Source: an uncultured Oscillospiraceae bacterium (GTDB taxonomy: Bacteria > Bacillota > Clostridia > Oscillospirales > Oscillospiraceae). Taken from it: DNA of 15,114 bases. The translations under genes and the position numbers were made by a program. The stretch lies in contig CAADUW010000192.1 of NCBI GenBank assembly GCA_900752285.1, positions 1-15,114 of the forward strand. The letters are read 5' to 3'. How positions within the stretch are numbered: position 1 is the stretch's first letter; each line of letters opens with the position of its first letter. Below the pieces are notes generated by a model that was not told the origin of the DNA, did no database searches, and worked only from the letters and a program-made list of their open reading frames with translations. Below, piece after piece: positions 6,835-14,632 of this stretch.

Positions 6835-7538
6835 GATCCCGACTCCTTTTCCGTTTGCATACGTGCTTTTTCCCGGATCATCAGCAGATACACCGCACTG
6901 CTCAGTCGGTTCATTGCCTTCAGCAGATCCGTTCTTGTTGGGCTTCCCTCCCGGTCCGTAAAGGCTTCTGCCGCCGCCAGTTCCGCTTCCCGCGCCATGC
7001 ACCGGCAGCGGTTCAGCCGGAGAAGCACCGTTCCGTCCGAAAACGCGGGCATGAAATGTGCCTGTCCGTAAAACTCCTGCGGAAAATGGCTGCGTTTCCG
7101 GAGCTCCCTCTCCGTCATGCCGCAGAGAGGCTTCTCTTCCACCGGCTCGTCCAGTACCTCCCGGCGCAGCAGCTCCCGCACCGTGTTCAGGATTTCCCCC
7201 AGCTCCCCTCGGTACCGGGGACACTCGGCGCCGCACAGAAGCAGTTCTGCCTCCAGCGTGTCCATTTTCCCACGGAAGCGGATCCTCGGATGGGTTTTCG
7301 GCACCAGCGTGTCCCCGTTCAGATGGGTCATGTGTTCCGGCTTTTCCTCGATCCAGCCCCCGCCCGGGAGCCGGTACCGGGTGGGCTTCACCTGCTCAGC
7401 GGGAAGAATTTCGATCCGTTCCCGCTGCAAATAATCCCGGGCGGAGCTGGTCAGGGTATCCCCTTTGCCCAGATAAAAGACCCGCTTTCCCGCCCGGTTC
7501 CGCAAATTCTCCCGAACGGTTTCCAGTGAATAGAGCAT
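6831..7538 (-). CDS. eutT: Corrinoid adenosyltransferase EutT
   Basis: 235 residues. It is recognised as the EutT type of ATP:corrinoid adenosyltransferase, which makes the AdoCbl cofactor for EutBC. The key stretch is HPRIRFRGKMDTLEAELL (83-100), with THLNGDTLVPK just before it. LNRCRCMAREAEL (175-187) and the helix RTDLLKAMNRLSSAVYLLMI (202-221) match the remaining helices of the fold. The cysteines C102, C106, C178 and C180 are possible metal ligands, as some EutT proteins use a metal; this is inference. Its start overlaps the eutM stop by one base (TGATG) and its stop overlaps the eutB start by four (ATGA). Cofactor synthesis is therefore coupled to the large subunit that uses it. Confidence 0.9.
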   Translation of the reverse strand: MLYSLETVRENLRNRAGKRVFYLGKGDTLTSSARDYLQRERIEILPAEQVKPTRYRLPGGGWIEEKPEHMTHLNGDTLVPKTHPRIRFRGKMDTLEAELLLCGAECPRYRGELGEILNTVRELLRREVLDEPVEEKPLCGMTERELRKRSHFPQEFYGQAHFMPAFSDGTVLLRLNRCRCMAREAELAAAEAFTDREGSPTRTDLLKAMNRLSSAVYLLMIREKARMQTEKESGS

Positions 7539-7840
7539 CAGCCCTTACTCTGGGGCGCGGACGTGCGAGGCTTGGGTAGAATATTGTCCACCTCCACATG
7601 GGGTCTGGCGATCACATGGACGGAGATCAGCTCACCCACCTTTTCCGCAGCCGCCGCCCCGGCATCCGTTGCCGCCTTGACCGCGCCCACGTCGCCCCGT
7701 ACCATCACGGTCACGAGTCCGCCGCCGACCTGTTCCTTGCCCACCAGCTGAACGTTGGCGGATTTCACCATGGCGTCCGCCGCCTCAATGGCGCCCACAA
7801 GGCCCTTTGTTTCGATCATGCCCAGAGAATTGGTATCCAT
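7538..7840 (-). CDS. eutM: Microcompartment hexameric shell protein EutM (BMC-H)
   Basis: 100 residues. A canonical single BMC domain: [20 protein letters not shown] (5-24), [26 protein letters not shown] (29-54) and [19 protein letters not shown] at the end. The loop KEQVGGG (35-41) lines the central pore of such hexamers, through which substrate may pass. A polar tail, [10 protein letters not shown], follows the domain. AAGGAAG lies about 9 bases before the ATG at 7840. A 111-base gap separates it from eutL upstream. It is the only BMC-H gene here; many eut loci also carry eutS and eutK. Confidence 0.95.
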   Translation of the reverse strand: MDTNSLGMIETKGLVGAIEAADAMVKSANVQLVGKEQVGGGLVTVMVRGDVGAVKAATDAGAAAAEKVGELISVHVIARPHVEVDNILPKPRTSAPQSKG

Positions 7841-7876
7841 AATTTCTGCTTCCTTTCCTGAATCCGTTTTGATTGG

Positions 7877-7882
7877 ATTATA
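7877..7882 (-). promoter_or_regulatory. Possible -10 element before eutM
   Basis: A perfect TATAAT lies on the minus strand in the 111-base eutL-eutM gap, about 37 bases before the eutM ATG. The region 16-19 bases further upstream has no good TTGACA match. It may be an internal promoter serving eutM-eutT-eutB, or a chance match. No ANTAR-type paired hairpins were seen in the gap. Confidence 0.2.
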
Positions 7883-7951
7883 AAGTGGTTATTTAACGGC
7901 AGCATTCCACCGGAACGCGGCCAAAAAACGGTAACCGGTTTTCTTCTCTGT

Positions 7952-8578
7952 CTACTCTGTCGGATGGGTGGCCACTTCGGCCACGGCTTCCCGAAAGGCT
8001 GCGCAGGCAGCTTCACAGGCGGACTGGGTGCCGCTCAGGAGCCCGCCGCCGAAGTTGGTCGGACTGGGCGGCGCATAGAGGCGGACCAGCCGGACATCCG
8101 CCGCCTTCAGCGCCGCGTCCAGCGCATACATGCTTTCCAGCGGCGGGGCAATCAGATAGGCCAGTGCTGTTCCTGCCGGAATACCGGCCTCCCCTGCCAG
8201 AAAGGTACCCACACTGCTGATGGTCTCGGCAAAGCAGGGAACCCCGGCGTGTTCCTCGAAGCCAACCCGATGGAGCATATCCAGCGCCGCCTCCATACCG
8301 CTGCGGACAGCTCCCGGCGTTTTTCCCGCCAGAATTCCGATCACCTCTCCGGCATTGGGCGTGGAGGCCGCTCCCGCACCGGCGTAAAAGCTCTGCCCGT
8401 AAGTCACCGTCACGTCTGCCGCCTTTGTGGCGGCGTCCAGTGCTACATAAGTTGCGTCGTCACAGTCCGTGGTGAGAAGCCCCAACGCCGGGTATCCCGG
8501 AGGCGCGCCCAGCCTGGCGCAGAGCGCCGGTGCGGCATTGGCCAGATACCGCACCGCCAGGACCCGTACCGGGATCAT
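7952..8578 (-). CDS. eutL: Microcompartment trimeric shell protein EutL (BMC-T)
   Basis: 208 residues with two tandem BMC-like halves. The N-terminus MIPVRVLAVRYLANAAPALC, then the GLLTTDCDDATYVALDAATKAADV region (33-56) and the YGQSFYAGAGAAS stretch (60-72), are typical of EutL. The second half contains SMYALDAALKAADVRLVRLYAPPSPTNFGGGLLSGTQSAC. EutL forms pseudohexameric trimers with a gated pore in the shell facet. Its start shares ATGA with the eutC stop, and GGAGG lies about 7 bases upstream, within eutC. Confidence 0.95.
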   Translation of the reverse strand: MIPVRVLAVRYLANAAPALCARLGAPPGYPALGLLTTDCDDATYVALDAATKAADVTVTYGQSFYAGAGAASTPNAGEVIGILAGKTPGAVRSGMEAALDMLHRVGFEEHAGVPCFAETISSVGTFLAGEAGIPAGTALAYLIAPPLESMYALDAALKAADVRLVRLYAPPSPTNFGGGLLSGTQSACEAACAAFREAVAEVATHPTE

Positions 8579-9483
8579 GCTCCCGCCTCCAGATGCAGTC
8601 CCACACCGGACACCTTTTTCTCCAGAATGGTCTGGATCAGTCCCGCGATATGAGCGCCTGCCTCCACCGCCGGGGTGCCCTGCTCATGGATATTGCTGAC
8701 CACAGTCCGGCTGGATTCCAGCACGCCGGTGCGGGGCCGATAGGTGAGGTAGGCGGACATGCTCTTGTCCGTGACCAGTCCTGGGCGCTCCCCTACCAGC
8801 ACGCACACCAACTCACACCCGGTCACGTCCCCGATGGCGTCCCCCGCGCCGACCCGGCAATAGCGTACAAAAACCGGCGTGCCCGGGTCAATGCCCCGCA
8901 AATTCAGCCCGTCCCGGATAGCTTCCAGACAGTCCATGGCATTGGTCATGATGGCCGCAGAGGAAAGCCCGTCGCCCACCACCAGCTGGACCCGGGGGGT
9001 GCCCGGAACCGCCTGCCGCAGCTTTTCCCGGTTTTCCTCGTCAAAGCTTCTGCCAAGATCCGGACGGGTCAGATATTCGTCCCGGTCCTTACATCGGGTC
9101 TGCAATTCCGGAAGCCCGTTCCGCCGGGCAAAATCCGGGTCCACCGGGCGGAACACCGTATCCTGTGCGGCGGCATGATCCGCCCGGAAGCGCAGCATGG
9201 TCAGGGTCTTGTACCGTGCCCCCGCCTTCCCGCTGCCCAGACGGGCAGGGGTCCGTTCCTTCAGCCGCCGAAAACCTGCCGGATCCGCCGGATTTTCCGT
9301 CAGATACAGCTTCCGCAGATTCAGTTCCGTCACATCCGGAACAAAGTCCCCCGGATGAAGTCCCGAATCCTTCTGCTCCGGTTCCGGAACCGCAGGGCGG
9401 TAGTCCCCGCCCTTGACCATAGGCTCATTGCCCATCTCTGAAAGAATCCGGGCAACCATCGCCGACAGCTCCTGTTTGTTCAT
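8575..9483 (-). CDS. eutC: Ethanolamine ammonia-lyase small subunit EutC
   Basis: 302 residues. It is the small subunit that, with EutB, holds adenosylcobalamin. Conserved blocks include VTELNLRKLYLT (51-62), TLTMLRFRADHAAAQDTV (93-110), LVVGDGLSSAAI (167-178), VRYCRVGAGDAIGD (206-219) and CELVCVLVGERPGL (223-236). Residues 2-17 (NKQELSAMVARILSEM) form an amphipathic helix followed by a Pro/Gly-rich linker. This matches the position of the encapsulation signal known for Salmonella EutC. The ATG at 9483 has a purine-rich AAGGAGAG sequence about 11 bases upstream. eutC follows eutA across a 189-base gap containing a degenerate repeat, where eutB would normally sit. Confidence 0.96.
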   Translation of the reverse strand: MNKQELSAMVARILSEMGNEPMVKGGDYRPAVPEPEQKDSGLHPGDFVPDVTELNLRKLYLTENPADPAGFRRLKERTPARLGSGKAGARYKTLTMLRFRADHAAAQDTVFRPVDPDFARRNGLPELQTRCKDRDEYLTRPDLGRSFDEENREKLRQAVPGTPRVQLVVGDGLSSAAIMTNAMDCLEAIRDGLNLRGIDPGTPVFVRYCRVGAGDAIGDVTGCELVCVLVGERPGLVTDKSMSAYLTYRPRTGVLESSRTVVSNIHEQGTPAVEAGAHIAGLIQTILEKKVSGVGLHLEAGA

Positions 9484-9510
9484 AGTCTCCGCTTCTCTCC
9501 TTCTTCAGAT

Positions 9511-9652
9511 GTTGGAATGGAAGTACACTGGGGTTCTCCCTTTTGGAGCGCTGTCAAGTCGTCACGAAACGGCAGAAGAAACGGCCCTCTCCGTCACGCT
9601 GCGCGAATCGACTTTCTCCAGCGGGGAACCGGGGTGGCTTCGCCCCGTCCGG
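9511..9652. repeat. Degenerate relative of the eut-locus palindromic element
   Basis: This non-coding stretch in the eutA-eutC gap shares pieces with the element at 5336-5459. GTTGGAATGG echoes the left end. TTCTCCCTTTTGGAGCGCTGTCA echoes CTCCCCCTTTGGGGGCGCTGTCA. ACGGCCCTCT is the complement of AGAGGGCCGT, and GGCTTCGCCCCG is the complement of CGGGGCGAAGCC. AAGTCG near 9556 and CGACTT near 9609 are complementary. The terminal inverted repeats are no longer intact. It appears to be an older copy or a longer subtype of the same family. Confidence 0.55.
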
Positions 9653-9672
9653 CAATCATTTTCCCCATTCTC

Positions 9673-11040
9673 TCATCCCATCACCAGGGTTTTTACTACC
9701 ACCGGGAATGCCGGTCCTACAGGGGCGGCTACGTCAAGATAGTCGCCCGGATTCAGTTTGATCCGATCCAGGCACAAAATAGGCCTGTCTTTTCCCAGAA
9801 GCCCCGCCAGGCACTGCCCCAGTGCCTGTGCCATATCCGCCTGCAAGCACAGGTAGACGGGGCCTGTGGGAACTGCCTCCGCGATCTGCCGGGCATAGGC
9901 CCGAACTGCCGCGTAACCGGGACTTCGGATTCCGGGAAGCGCCAGTACCGGAACGCCGTCCTGCCCCGCTATCGCCCGATTGATCTCCCCGCTCAACTTC
10001 TCCCTTTCTCCGGAAATCACAGCGGCAGGGAGATTTTTCAGCGGATACGCAACATTCTGGGCAAATACGGTACTGCCGGAAAGTCGGGCGCTGTGGCAGC
10101 CCGCCCCGATCACCGTTGCCCGGATGGATTCCTGCCCCAGCCGGTATTTTCCCCGGCAGAGCCTGCTCCTTCGGATGCAGCTTCCGAGCAGAGGCCCCAG
10201 ATCCCCGAACCGCAAAGCATCCGTCTGTTCCCGGATGCACTCCGCCACACCGCCGGAAAAGGAGAGAACCGGTGCTTCTCCCCGCATTTCCCGCAGCGGA
10301 AGCTCTGCCGTTCCGGCAGTCGTGAGCTTCCGCAGGGCTTCCCCCGGTTCCCGGAGGCCTGCCGCCATTTCCAGTACTTCGGTAAGGAGCCCGCAGAGGG
10401 CTTCTGCTTCTTCCCGGGTCCCGGCGTTTCCTGCCCGCAATCCGGTCAGCCCCGAAAGCACCGGGGATACATAGGTGACCATCCCGTCCGGTCGGAACTT
10501 GACCAGACGCCCACCCACGTTCAGGCACCCGACGGCAAGAATTTTCCCATCCCGGATCAGCGCCAGATTGCTGGTTCCGCCGCCAATATCCATGTGCAGC
10601 ACGGTTTTTCCGGTCTCCCGGCTGAAATCCACCGCTCCCGAACCTCTTGCAGCCAGTGCGCTTTCGAGGTTCGGTCCCGCAGTCGCCACCACAAAATCTC
10701 CCGCGAGATCCGTGATCTGCGCCAGCACTGCCCGGGCGTTTTCCTTCCGGCTGGTTTCTCCGGTGATGATCACGGCACCCGTATCCACATTCTCCCGCAG
10801 GAGTCCCGCGGCCCGATACTCCTGCCGGATCAGTGTCCCCAGCGCGGGAGCGTCCATTCGGGCTTCATCCAGAAGCGGGGTAAAATGAACGGGACTGCGG
10901 TAGAGAATTTCCCGGTTCCCGATCACCATTTCCGGAACCGTGAAGCCGGAAGCCTGATTTTCCACCGTCAGCCGGGATACGATCATCTGGGTGGAGGTGG
11001 TTCCGATGTCCAGCCCGACGCTGGTAAGAAACTCAGCCAC
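9673..11040 (-). CDS. eutA: Ethanolamine ammonia-lyase reactivating factor EutA
   Basis: 455 residues with an actin/Hsp70-like ATPase fold. Phosphate-binding motifs are VGLDIGTTSTQ (8-18) and HMDIGGGTSNLAL (149-161). EutA uses ATP to release damaged cobalamin from inactivated EutBC so that fresh AdoCbl can bind. The start is GTG at 11040, supported by GGAGGAGG about 9 bases upstream. The first 8 bases overlap the end of eutG, so translation is probably coupled. It lies upstream of eutC, with eutB missing from the usual place between them. Confidence 0.95.
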   Translation of the reverse strand: MAEFLTSVGLDIGTTSTQMIVSRLTVENQASGFTVPEMVIGNREILYRSPVHFTPLLDEARMDAPALGTLIRQEYRAAGLLRENVDTGAVIITGETSRKENARAVLAQITDLAGDFVVATAGPNLESALAARGSGAVDFSRETGKTVLHMDIGGGTSNLALIRDGKILAVGCLNVGGRLVKFRPDGMVTYVSPVLSGLTGLRAGNAGTREEAEALCGLLTEVLEMAAGLREPGEALRKLTTAGTAELPLREMRGEAPVLSFSGGVAECIREQTDALRFGDLGPLLGSCIRRSRLCRGKYRLGQESIRATVIGAGCHSARLSGSTVFAQNVAYPLKNLPAAVISGEREKLSGEINRAIAGQDGVPVLALPGIRSPGYAAVRAYARQIAEAVPTGPVYLCLQADMAQALGQCLAGLLGKDRPILCLDRIKLNPGDYLDVAAPVGPAFPVVVKTLVMG

Positions 11041-12115
11041 GGCCGGACGCCTCCTCCAGAATCCGCCGGATCAGGAAATCCTCTGCCGGGAGCGGATTGG
11101 TTTCGGTACAGGGGTCTGCCATGGCTGCCGAAACGATCTCCGGCATGCGGCTCCAAAGCTCCCGGGAGCCGATTCCCGCCTCCGTAAGGGTCTGGGGCAG
11201 CTCCAGCTCCTTCCGAAGTCGGATCAGTCCGTTTTTCAGATTCCGCACCGCTACCTGATCCGCACTGCCGCCCAGCCCTGCCGCCCGGGCAATCTCCGCG
11301 TACTTCCTCTGCGCACCATGGGCGTTGCAGCTGATGACTGCCGGCAGCAGGACTGCATTGAGCCGCCCATGCGGTACGTGATAAAATCCCCCCAGTGCGT
11401 GGGAAATGGCGTGACACAGGCCCAGCCCGCCGTGGGTAAAGGAAAGTCCCGCCATGGCGGAGGCCAGATGGATCTTCAGCCGCACCTGGGTCTGCCCGGC
11501 AAAAGATGCGGGCAGGCAGGCGAATGCCGCCGCAAACGCCTCCCGCGCCAGCATATCGGAAAAAGCCCCGGCGTTTTTTGCCACGTAGCTTTCCAGTGCG
11601 TGGGAAAGTACATCAAAGCCTGCGTCTGCAATCAGGGATTTTGGCAGCGTTTCCAGCAGGTCGCTGTCGAGAATTGCCATGTCCGGACGCAACCGGGGGT
11701 CCACAAGGGGATGCTTGACCCCGTCATGGGTCAGAATTGCAAAATCCGTGACTTCCGAACCGGAGCCGGAGGTGGTCGGGATCGCGGCAAGCGGGAAGGT
11801 TCCCTGGGAAAAATACACCATTGCCTTGGCGCAGTCCAGCGCGCTGCCGCCACCCAGCGCCGCCACCAGTTCCGGTGCAAATTCCCGGAGCCGGGCAGTT
11901 CCTGCCGCCGCCGTCTCCACATCCGGATCCGGCCTGACTCCATCGAAAATCTCGCTGACCTGGGCTCCCGATGCCTGTAAAACCCGCTGTGCCGTTCCGT
12001 TTTTTACGAAGAAAGGGTCCGCTACCAGAAAGACCCGCTTTGCCCCGAATTCCTTCAACGCCTCCACTGCCCCGGAACCGGATACGATCCGGGTCCGGCA
12101 GGAAAATGATCTCAT
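11033..12115 (-). CDS. eutG: Iron-type alcohol dehydrogenase EutG
   Basis: 360 residues from the chosen ATG. It is a group III (Fe-dependent) alcohol dehydrogenase, expected to reduce acetaldehyde to ethanol and regenerate NAD. Metal ligands fit the family pattern: D168 and H172 in DVLSH, then H235 and H249 in GLCHAISH and HVPHG, 14 residues apart. The NAD site shows LGGGSALDCAKAM (87-99) and IPTTSGSGSEVT (112-123). The frame stays open upstream to a TTG at 12190 and includes an ATG at 12169. I prefer 12115 because MRSFSCRTRIVSGSGA is the usual beginning of this family and GGCGGTGG lies just upstream. It is the first gene of the leftward eut run, divergent from ruvC. The 133-base gap to ruvC shows no convincing eut promoter or riboswitch. 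Confidence 0.88.
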   Translation of the reverse strand: MRSFSCRTRIVSGSGAVEALKEFGAKRVFLVADPFFVKNGTAQRVLQASGAQVSEIFDGVRPDPDVETAAAGTARLREFAPELVAALGGGSALDCAKAMVYFSQGTFPLAAIPTTSGSGSEVTDFAILTHDGVKHPLVDPRLRPDMAILDSDLLETLPKSLIADAGFDVLSHALESYVAKNAGAFSDMLAREAFAAAFACLPASFAGQTQVRLKIHLASAMAGLSFTHGGLGLCHAISHALGGFYHVPHGRLNAVLLPAVISCNAHGAQRKYAEIARAAGLGGSADQVAVRNLKNGLIRLRKELELPQTLTEAGIGSRELWSRMPEIVSAAMADPCTETNPLPAEDFLIRRILEEASGRG

Positions 12116-12219
12116 GTCGTCCACCGCCTTTTCGCTGCTAGTATTTCCCGGTGCCGGAATTCCATGCATTTTCCCTTCGGTTTTTTTCAAAAATCGGGGT
12201 AGGAAAATGCGAACATTTG

Positions 12220-12241
12220 TGATACAATAAAATCTGAGGTG
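12220..12241 (+). promoter_or_regulatory. Extended -10 promoter and RBS of ruvC
   Basis: TG-A-TACAAT (12220-12228) is an extended -10 element; no good -35 is visible. GAGGTG (12236-12241) lies 7 bases before the ruvC ATG at 12249. The implied leader is very short, so the start would be only a few bases before the ribosome binding site. Motif match only. Confidence 0.45.
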
Positions 12242-12248
12242 ATTCCGG

Positions 12249-12746
12249 ATGCGGATATTGGGAATCGATCCCGGCTACGGGATCACGGGATTCGGACTGG
12301 TGGAAGCCCAGCGGGCGAGCATGCGCCTGCTGCGCTGCGGTGCCGTTACCACGCCCCCCAATTCGGACTTTTCCTGGCGGCTGGAAATGATCTACCACGA
12401 CATGACCGAGCTTATGCAGCTGGCAAAGCCCGACGCCGTTGCCATTGAGGAACTGTTTTTCGGACATAACGTCACCACCGGTATTCGTGTTGCGGAGGCC
12501 CGGGGTGTCATTCTCCTGTCCGTCCGGCAGGCAGGCGTCCCCGTTTTTGAATACAAGCCCATGCAGGTAAAGCAAGCGGTGGTAGGCTACGGAAACGCCA
12601 GCAAGCATCAGGTCATGGATATGACCAAACGGCTTCTGGGACTGCAAAGTCTGCCGAAGCCGGATGACGCCGCCGATGCCATTGCCATTGCACTGTGCCA
12701 CGCCCGTTCCAGCACGTCTCTGCTTGCCCGGGCGGGAATGCAGTAA
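12249..12746 (+). CDS. ruvC: Holliday junction endonuclease RuvC
   Basis: 165 residues, normal for the family. RuvC cuts four-way DNA junctions symmetrically during recombination repair. The acidic catalytic residues are D7 (GIDPG), E67 (AIEELFF), and D140 and D143 (KPDDAADAIAIAL). FGHNVTTGIRVAEARG (71-86) is the conserved DNA-facing stretch. The ATG follows GAGGTG by 7 bases. The ruvC-ruvA-ruvB order with short gaps indicates one operon, so resolvase and branch-migration motor are produced together. Confidence 0.97.
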   Translation: MRILGIDPGYGITGFGLVEAQRASMRLLRCGAVTTPPNSDFSWRLEMIYHDMTELMQLAKPDAVAIEELFFGHNVTTGIRVAEARGVILLSVRQAGVPVFEYKPMQVKQAVVGYGNASKHQVMDMTKRLLGLQSLPKPDDAADAIAIALCHARSSTSLLARAGMQ

Positions 12747-12759
12747 GGGAGGAAATGAA

Positions 12760-13362
12760 ATGCTTTATTATGTCTCCGGTACCGTAACCGTTCTGGAGCC
12801 GGGTCTTGCGGTCATCGACTGCGGCGGCGTGGGCTACGGCTGCCGGGTCACTGCCTACACGGCCGGGCAGCTGAAGCTGAATCAACGTGCCCGGCTTTAC
12901 ATCACCGAGTCCATCCGGGAGGATGCCTTTGACCTTTTCGGCTTTGCCAGCCGGGAGGAACAGCGGTGCTATGAGCTGCTGACCTCGGTAAACGGAGTCG
13001 GACCCAAGGCCGCCATGGCGATTCTGTCCTCCGGAGGCCCCCAGAACTTTACCCTCGCCGTTATGACGGGGGATGAAAAAATGCTCACCGCCGCCCAGGG
13101 GATCGGCAAGAAGATCGCCCAGCGGATCATATTGGAGCTGAAGGACAAGCTTGGCGGCAGCGGACAGGAACTGGACTTTTCTTCCGGCGTGTCTGTCCCC
13201 GCCCCCCAGCAGGGAGGCTCCGCCGCCCTCGCCCGGGCCGCACTGCAGGAGCTCGGCTATTCCCCGGTGGAGATCGGCGCCGCCCTCAAGGGTGCCGACC
13301 CCAATGCCTCCACAGAGGAGCTGGTGCGCTATGCCCTGCGCGCTATGGTCATGAAAGGTTAA
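12760..13362 (+). CDS. ruvA: Holliday junction branch migration protein RuvA
   Basis: 200 residues. RuvA binds the four-way junction as a tetramer and loads RuvB. The N-terminal OB-fold begins MLYYVSGTVTVLEPGLAVIDCGGVGYGCRV. Two helix-hairpin-helix motifs follow, LLTSVNGVGPKAAMAILS (73-90) and AAQGIGKKIAQRIILEL (111-127). A flexible Gly/Ser/Pro linker (about 132-153) leads to the C-terminal domain that contacts RuvB (154-200). GGGAGG lies 7 bases before the ATG at 12760. An in-frame ATG at 12664 is rejected because it overlaps ruvC and adds non-homologous residues. Confidence 0.97.
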   Translation: MLYYVSGTVTVLEPGLAVIDCGGVGYGCRVTAYTAGQLKLNQRARLYITESIREDAFDLFGFASREEQRCYELLTSVNGVGPKAAMAILSSGGPQNFTLAVMTGDEKMLTAAQGIGKKIAQRIILELKDKLGGSGQELDFSSGVSVPAPQQGGSAALARAALQELGYSPVEIGAALKGADPNASTEELVRYALRAMVMKG

Positions 13363-13374
13363 GGAGGACCAACC

Positions 13375-14418
13375 GTGAGTCTCGAATTTTCTCAGGAAGC
13401 GGACACCCCCATTGTGTCCCCCACCTTTGCGCCCCAGGACGCGGGGGAGATCGGTCTGCGCCCCAGGCTTCTCGCCGACTACACCGGACAGGAGAAGGCG
13501 AAGGGAAATCTTTCCATTTACATTGAGGCCGCCCGCCGCCGGAATGAGCCGCTGGATCACACGCTTCTCTACGGCCCTCCGGGTCTGGGCAAAACCACCC
13601 TTGCCGGGGTCATCGCCAATGAGATGGGGGTGAACATCCGCATTACCTCCGGCCCGGCCATTGAAAAGCCCGGGGATCTTGCCGCTCTGCTGACAAACCT
13701 GAATCCTGGCGACATTCTCTTTATTGATGAGATTCACCGGCTGAACCGGGTGGTAGAAGAAATCCTGTACCCGGCCATGGAGGACTTTGCCATCGATATT
13801 ATTGTGGGCAAGGGCCCCAGTGCCAATTCCATCCGGCTGGATCTTCCCAAATTCACACTGGTCGGTGCGACGACCCGTGCCGGGCAGCTGTCCGCCCCAC
13901 TCCGGGATCGGTTCGGCGTGTCTCTGCGGCTGGAGCTGTACACTCCGGAGGAACTGGCAAAAATTGTGACCCGTTCCGCCGCCATTCTGGGCATGTCCAT
14001 CGATCCTACCGGTGCCATGGAAATTGCTTCCCGAAGCCGGGGCACCCCCCGAATCGCCAATCGCTTCCTGCGCCGGGTGCGGGATTTTGCTCAGGTCATG
14101 GGCGATGGCATCATTACAAAGGAAGCGGCGGATATGGCGCTGCAGCGGCTGGAGGTAGACCGGCTGGGGTTGGATAATATCGACCGGCGGATGCTCACGG
14201 CAATCATCCGGAACTACAACGGCGGCCCCGTAGGTCTGGAGACCCTCGCTGCCACCATCGGTGAGGAAGCGGTCACGCTGGAGGATGTTTACGAGCCCTA
14301 CCTGATGCAGCTGGGCTTTCTGACCCGCACCCCCCGGGGGCGGTGCGTAACCCCGCTGGCCTACGACCACCTGCACATTCCCTATGAGGGGCAAACCCAG
14401 TTTTCCCTCGGAACATGA
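13375..14418 (+). CDS. ruvB: Holliday junction branch migration ATPase RuvB
   Basis: 347 residues. This AAA+ helicase motor forms hexameric rings that pull DNA through the RuvA-bound junction. Walker A is GPPGLGKT (67-74), Walker B LFIDEIH (115-121), sensor 1 GATTRAG (164-170) and sensor 2 RGTPRIANR (222-230). The C-terminal winged-helix domain includes [11 protein letters not shown] and ends [10 protein letters not shown]...H, as expected. The start is GTG, with AAGGAGG 7 bases upstream, 12 bases after ruvA. No clear intrinsic terminator follows; only a weak TCCATC/GATGGA inverted repeat lies near 14425-14445. Confidence 0.97.
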   Translation: MSLEFSQEADTPIVSPTFAPQDAGEIGLRPRLLADYTGQEKAKGNLSIYIEAARRRNEPLDHTLLYGPPGLGKTTLAGVIANEMGVNIRITSGPAIEKPGDLAALLTNLNPGDILFIDEIHRLNRVVEEILYPAMEDFAIDIIVGKGPSANSIRLDLPKFTLVGATTRAGQLSAPLRDRFGVSLRLELYTPEELAKIVTRSAAILGMSIDPTGAMEIASRSRGTPRIANRFLRRVRDFAQVMGDGIITKEAADMALQRLEVDRLGLDNIDRRMLTAIIRNYNGGPVGLETLAATIGEEAVTLEDVYEPYLMQLGFLTRTPRGRCVTPLAYDHLHIPYEGQTQFSLGT

Positions 14419-14510
14419 GGCATCCATCCGTCCGCATTTGATGGACAGTTGTTTCTGTCGGGTAAATTGCATAAAACTATAAAATTATCCGGAAATATTT
14501 TTATCAGGCA

Positions 14511-14539
14511 TTGACAAAATCCACCGCATTGTGTATAAT
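14511..14539 (+). promoter_or_regulatory. Consensus sigma-A promoter of the zinc-ribbon gene
   Basis: TTGACA (14511-14516) and TATAAT (14534-14539) are both perfect consensus hexamers with the ideal 17-base spacer. An A/T-rich stretch lies upstream (14470-14505). The predicted start is near 14546, giving a leader of about 87 bases. This is the strongest promoter in the window by sequence. Confidence 0.88.
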
Positions 14540-14546
14540 GGCTTTC

Positions 14547-14563
14547 GTGGTGTTCATCACCAC
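14547..14563 (+). promoter_or_regulatory. Hairpin at the 5' end of the zinc-ribbon leader RNA
   Basis: GTGGTG (14547-14552) pairs with CACCAC (14558-14563) around the loop TTCAT. It would start within a base or two of the predicted transcription start. Such 5' hairpins can protect an mRNA from decay. The rest of the leader (to 14632) ends in GAGGAGAGG, the ribosome binding site. No known riboswitch was recognised. Confidence 0.4.
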
Positions 14564-14632
14564 CATTTTAATCACCCTGCGTTCTACCATTTTGGGACAT
14601 CACGGGGCAAATAACCGAGGAGAGGTTTATCC

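Noticed and set aside
6835..7236. N-terminal extension of eutB as a 588-residue protein
   Set aside because: The extra residues overlap eutT in another frame, show no homology, and a good RBS with the family-standard N-terminus exists at 6834.
7922..7945. AAAACCGG...CCGTTTT near the eutL-eutM junction as a terminator or operator
   Set aside because: The pairing breaks after a few bases and leaves almost no loop; it is likely chance.
9517..11187. A 556-codon open frame on the plus strand opposite eutA
   Set aside because: Antisense to a full EutA with both ATPase motifs; it lacks a family match and also runs through a non-coding repeat.
12613..14472. A 619-codon open frame on the minus strand opposite ruvA and ruvB
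   Set aside because: It is a shadow caused by GC-rich codon use. Its translation has no recognisable domain and the plus strand carries clear ruvC, ruvA and ruvB genes.
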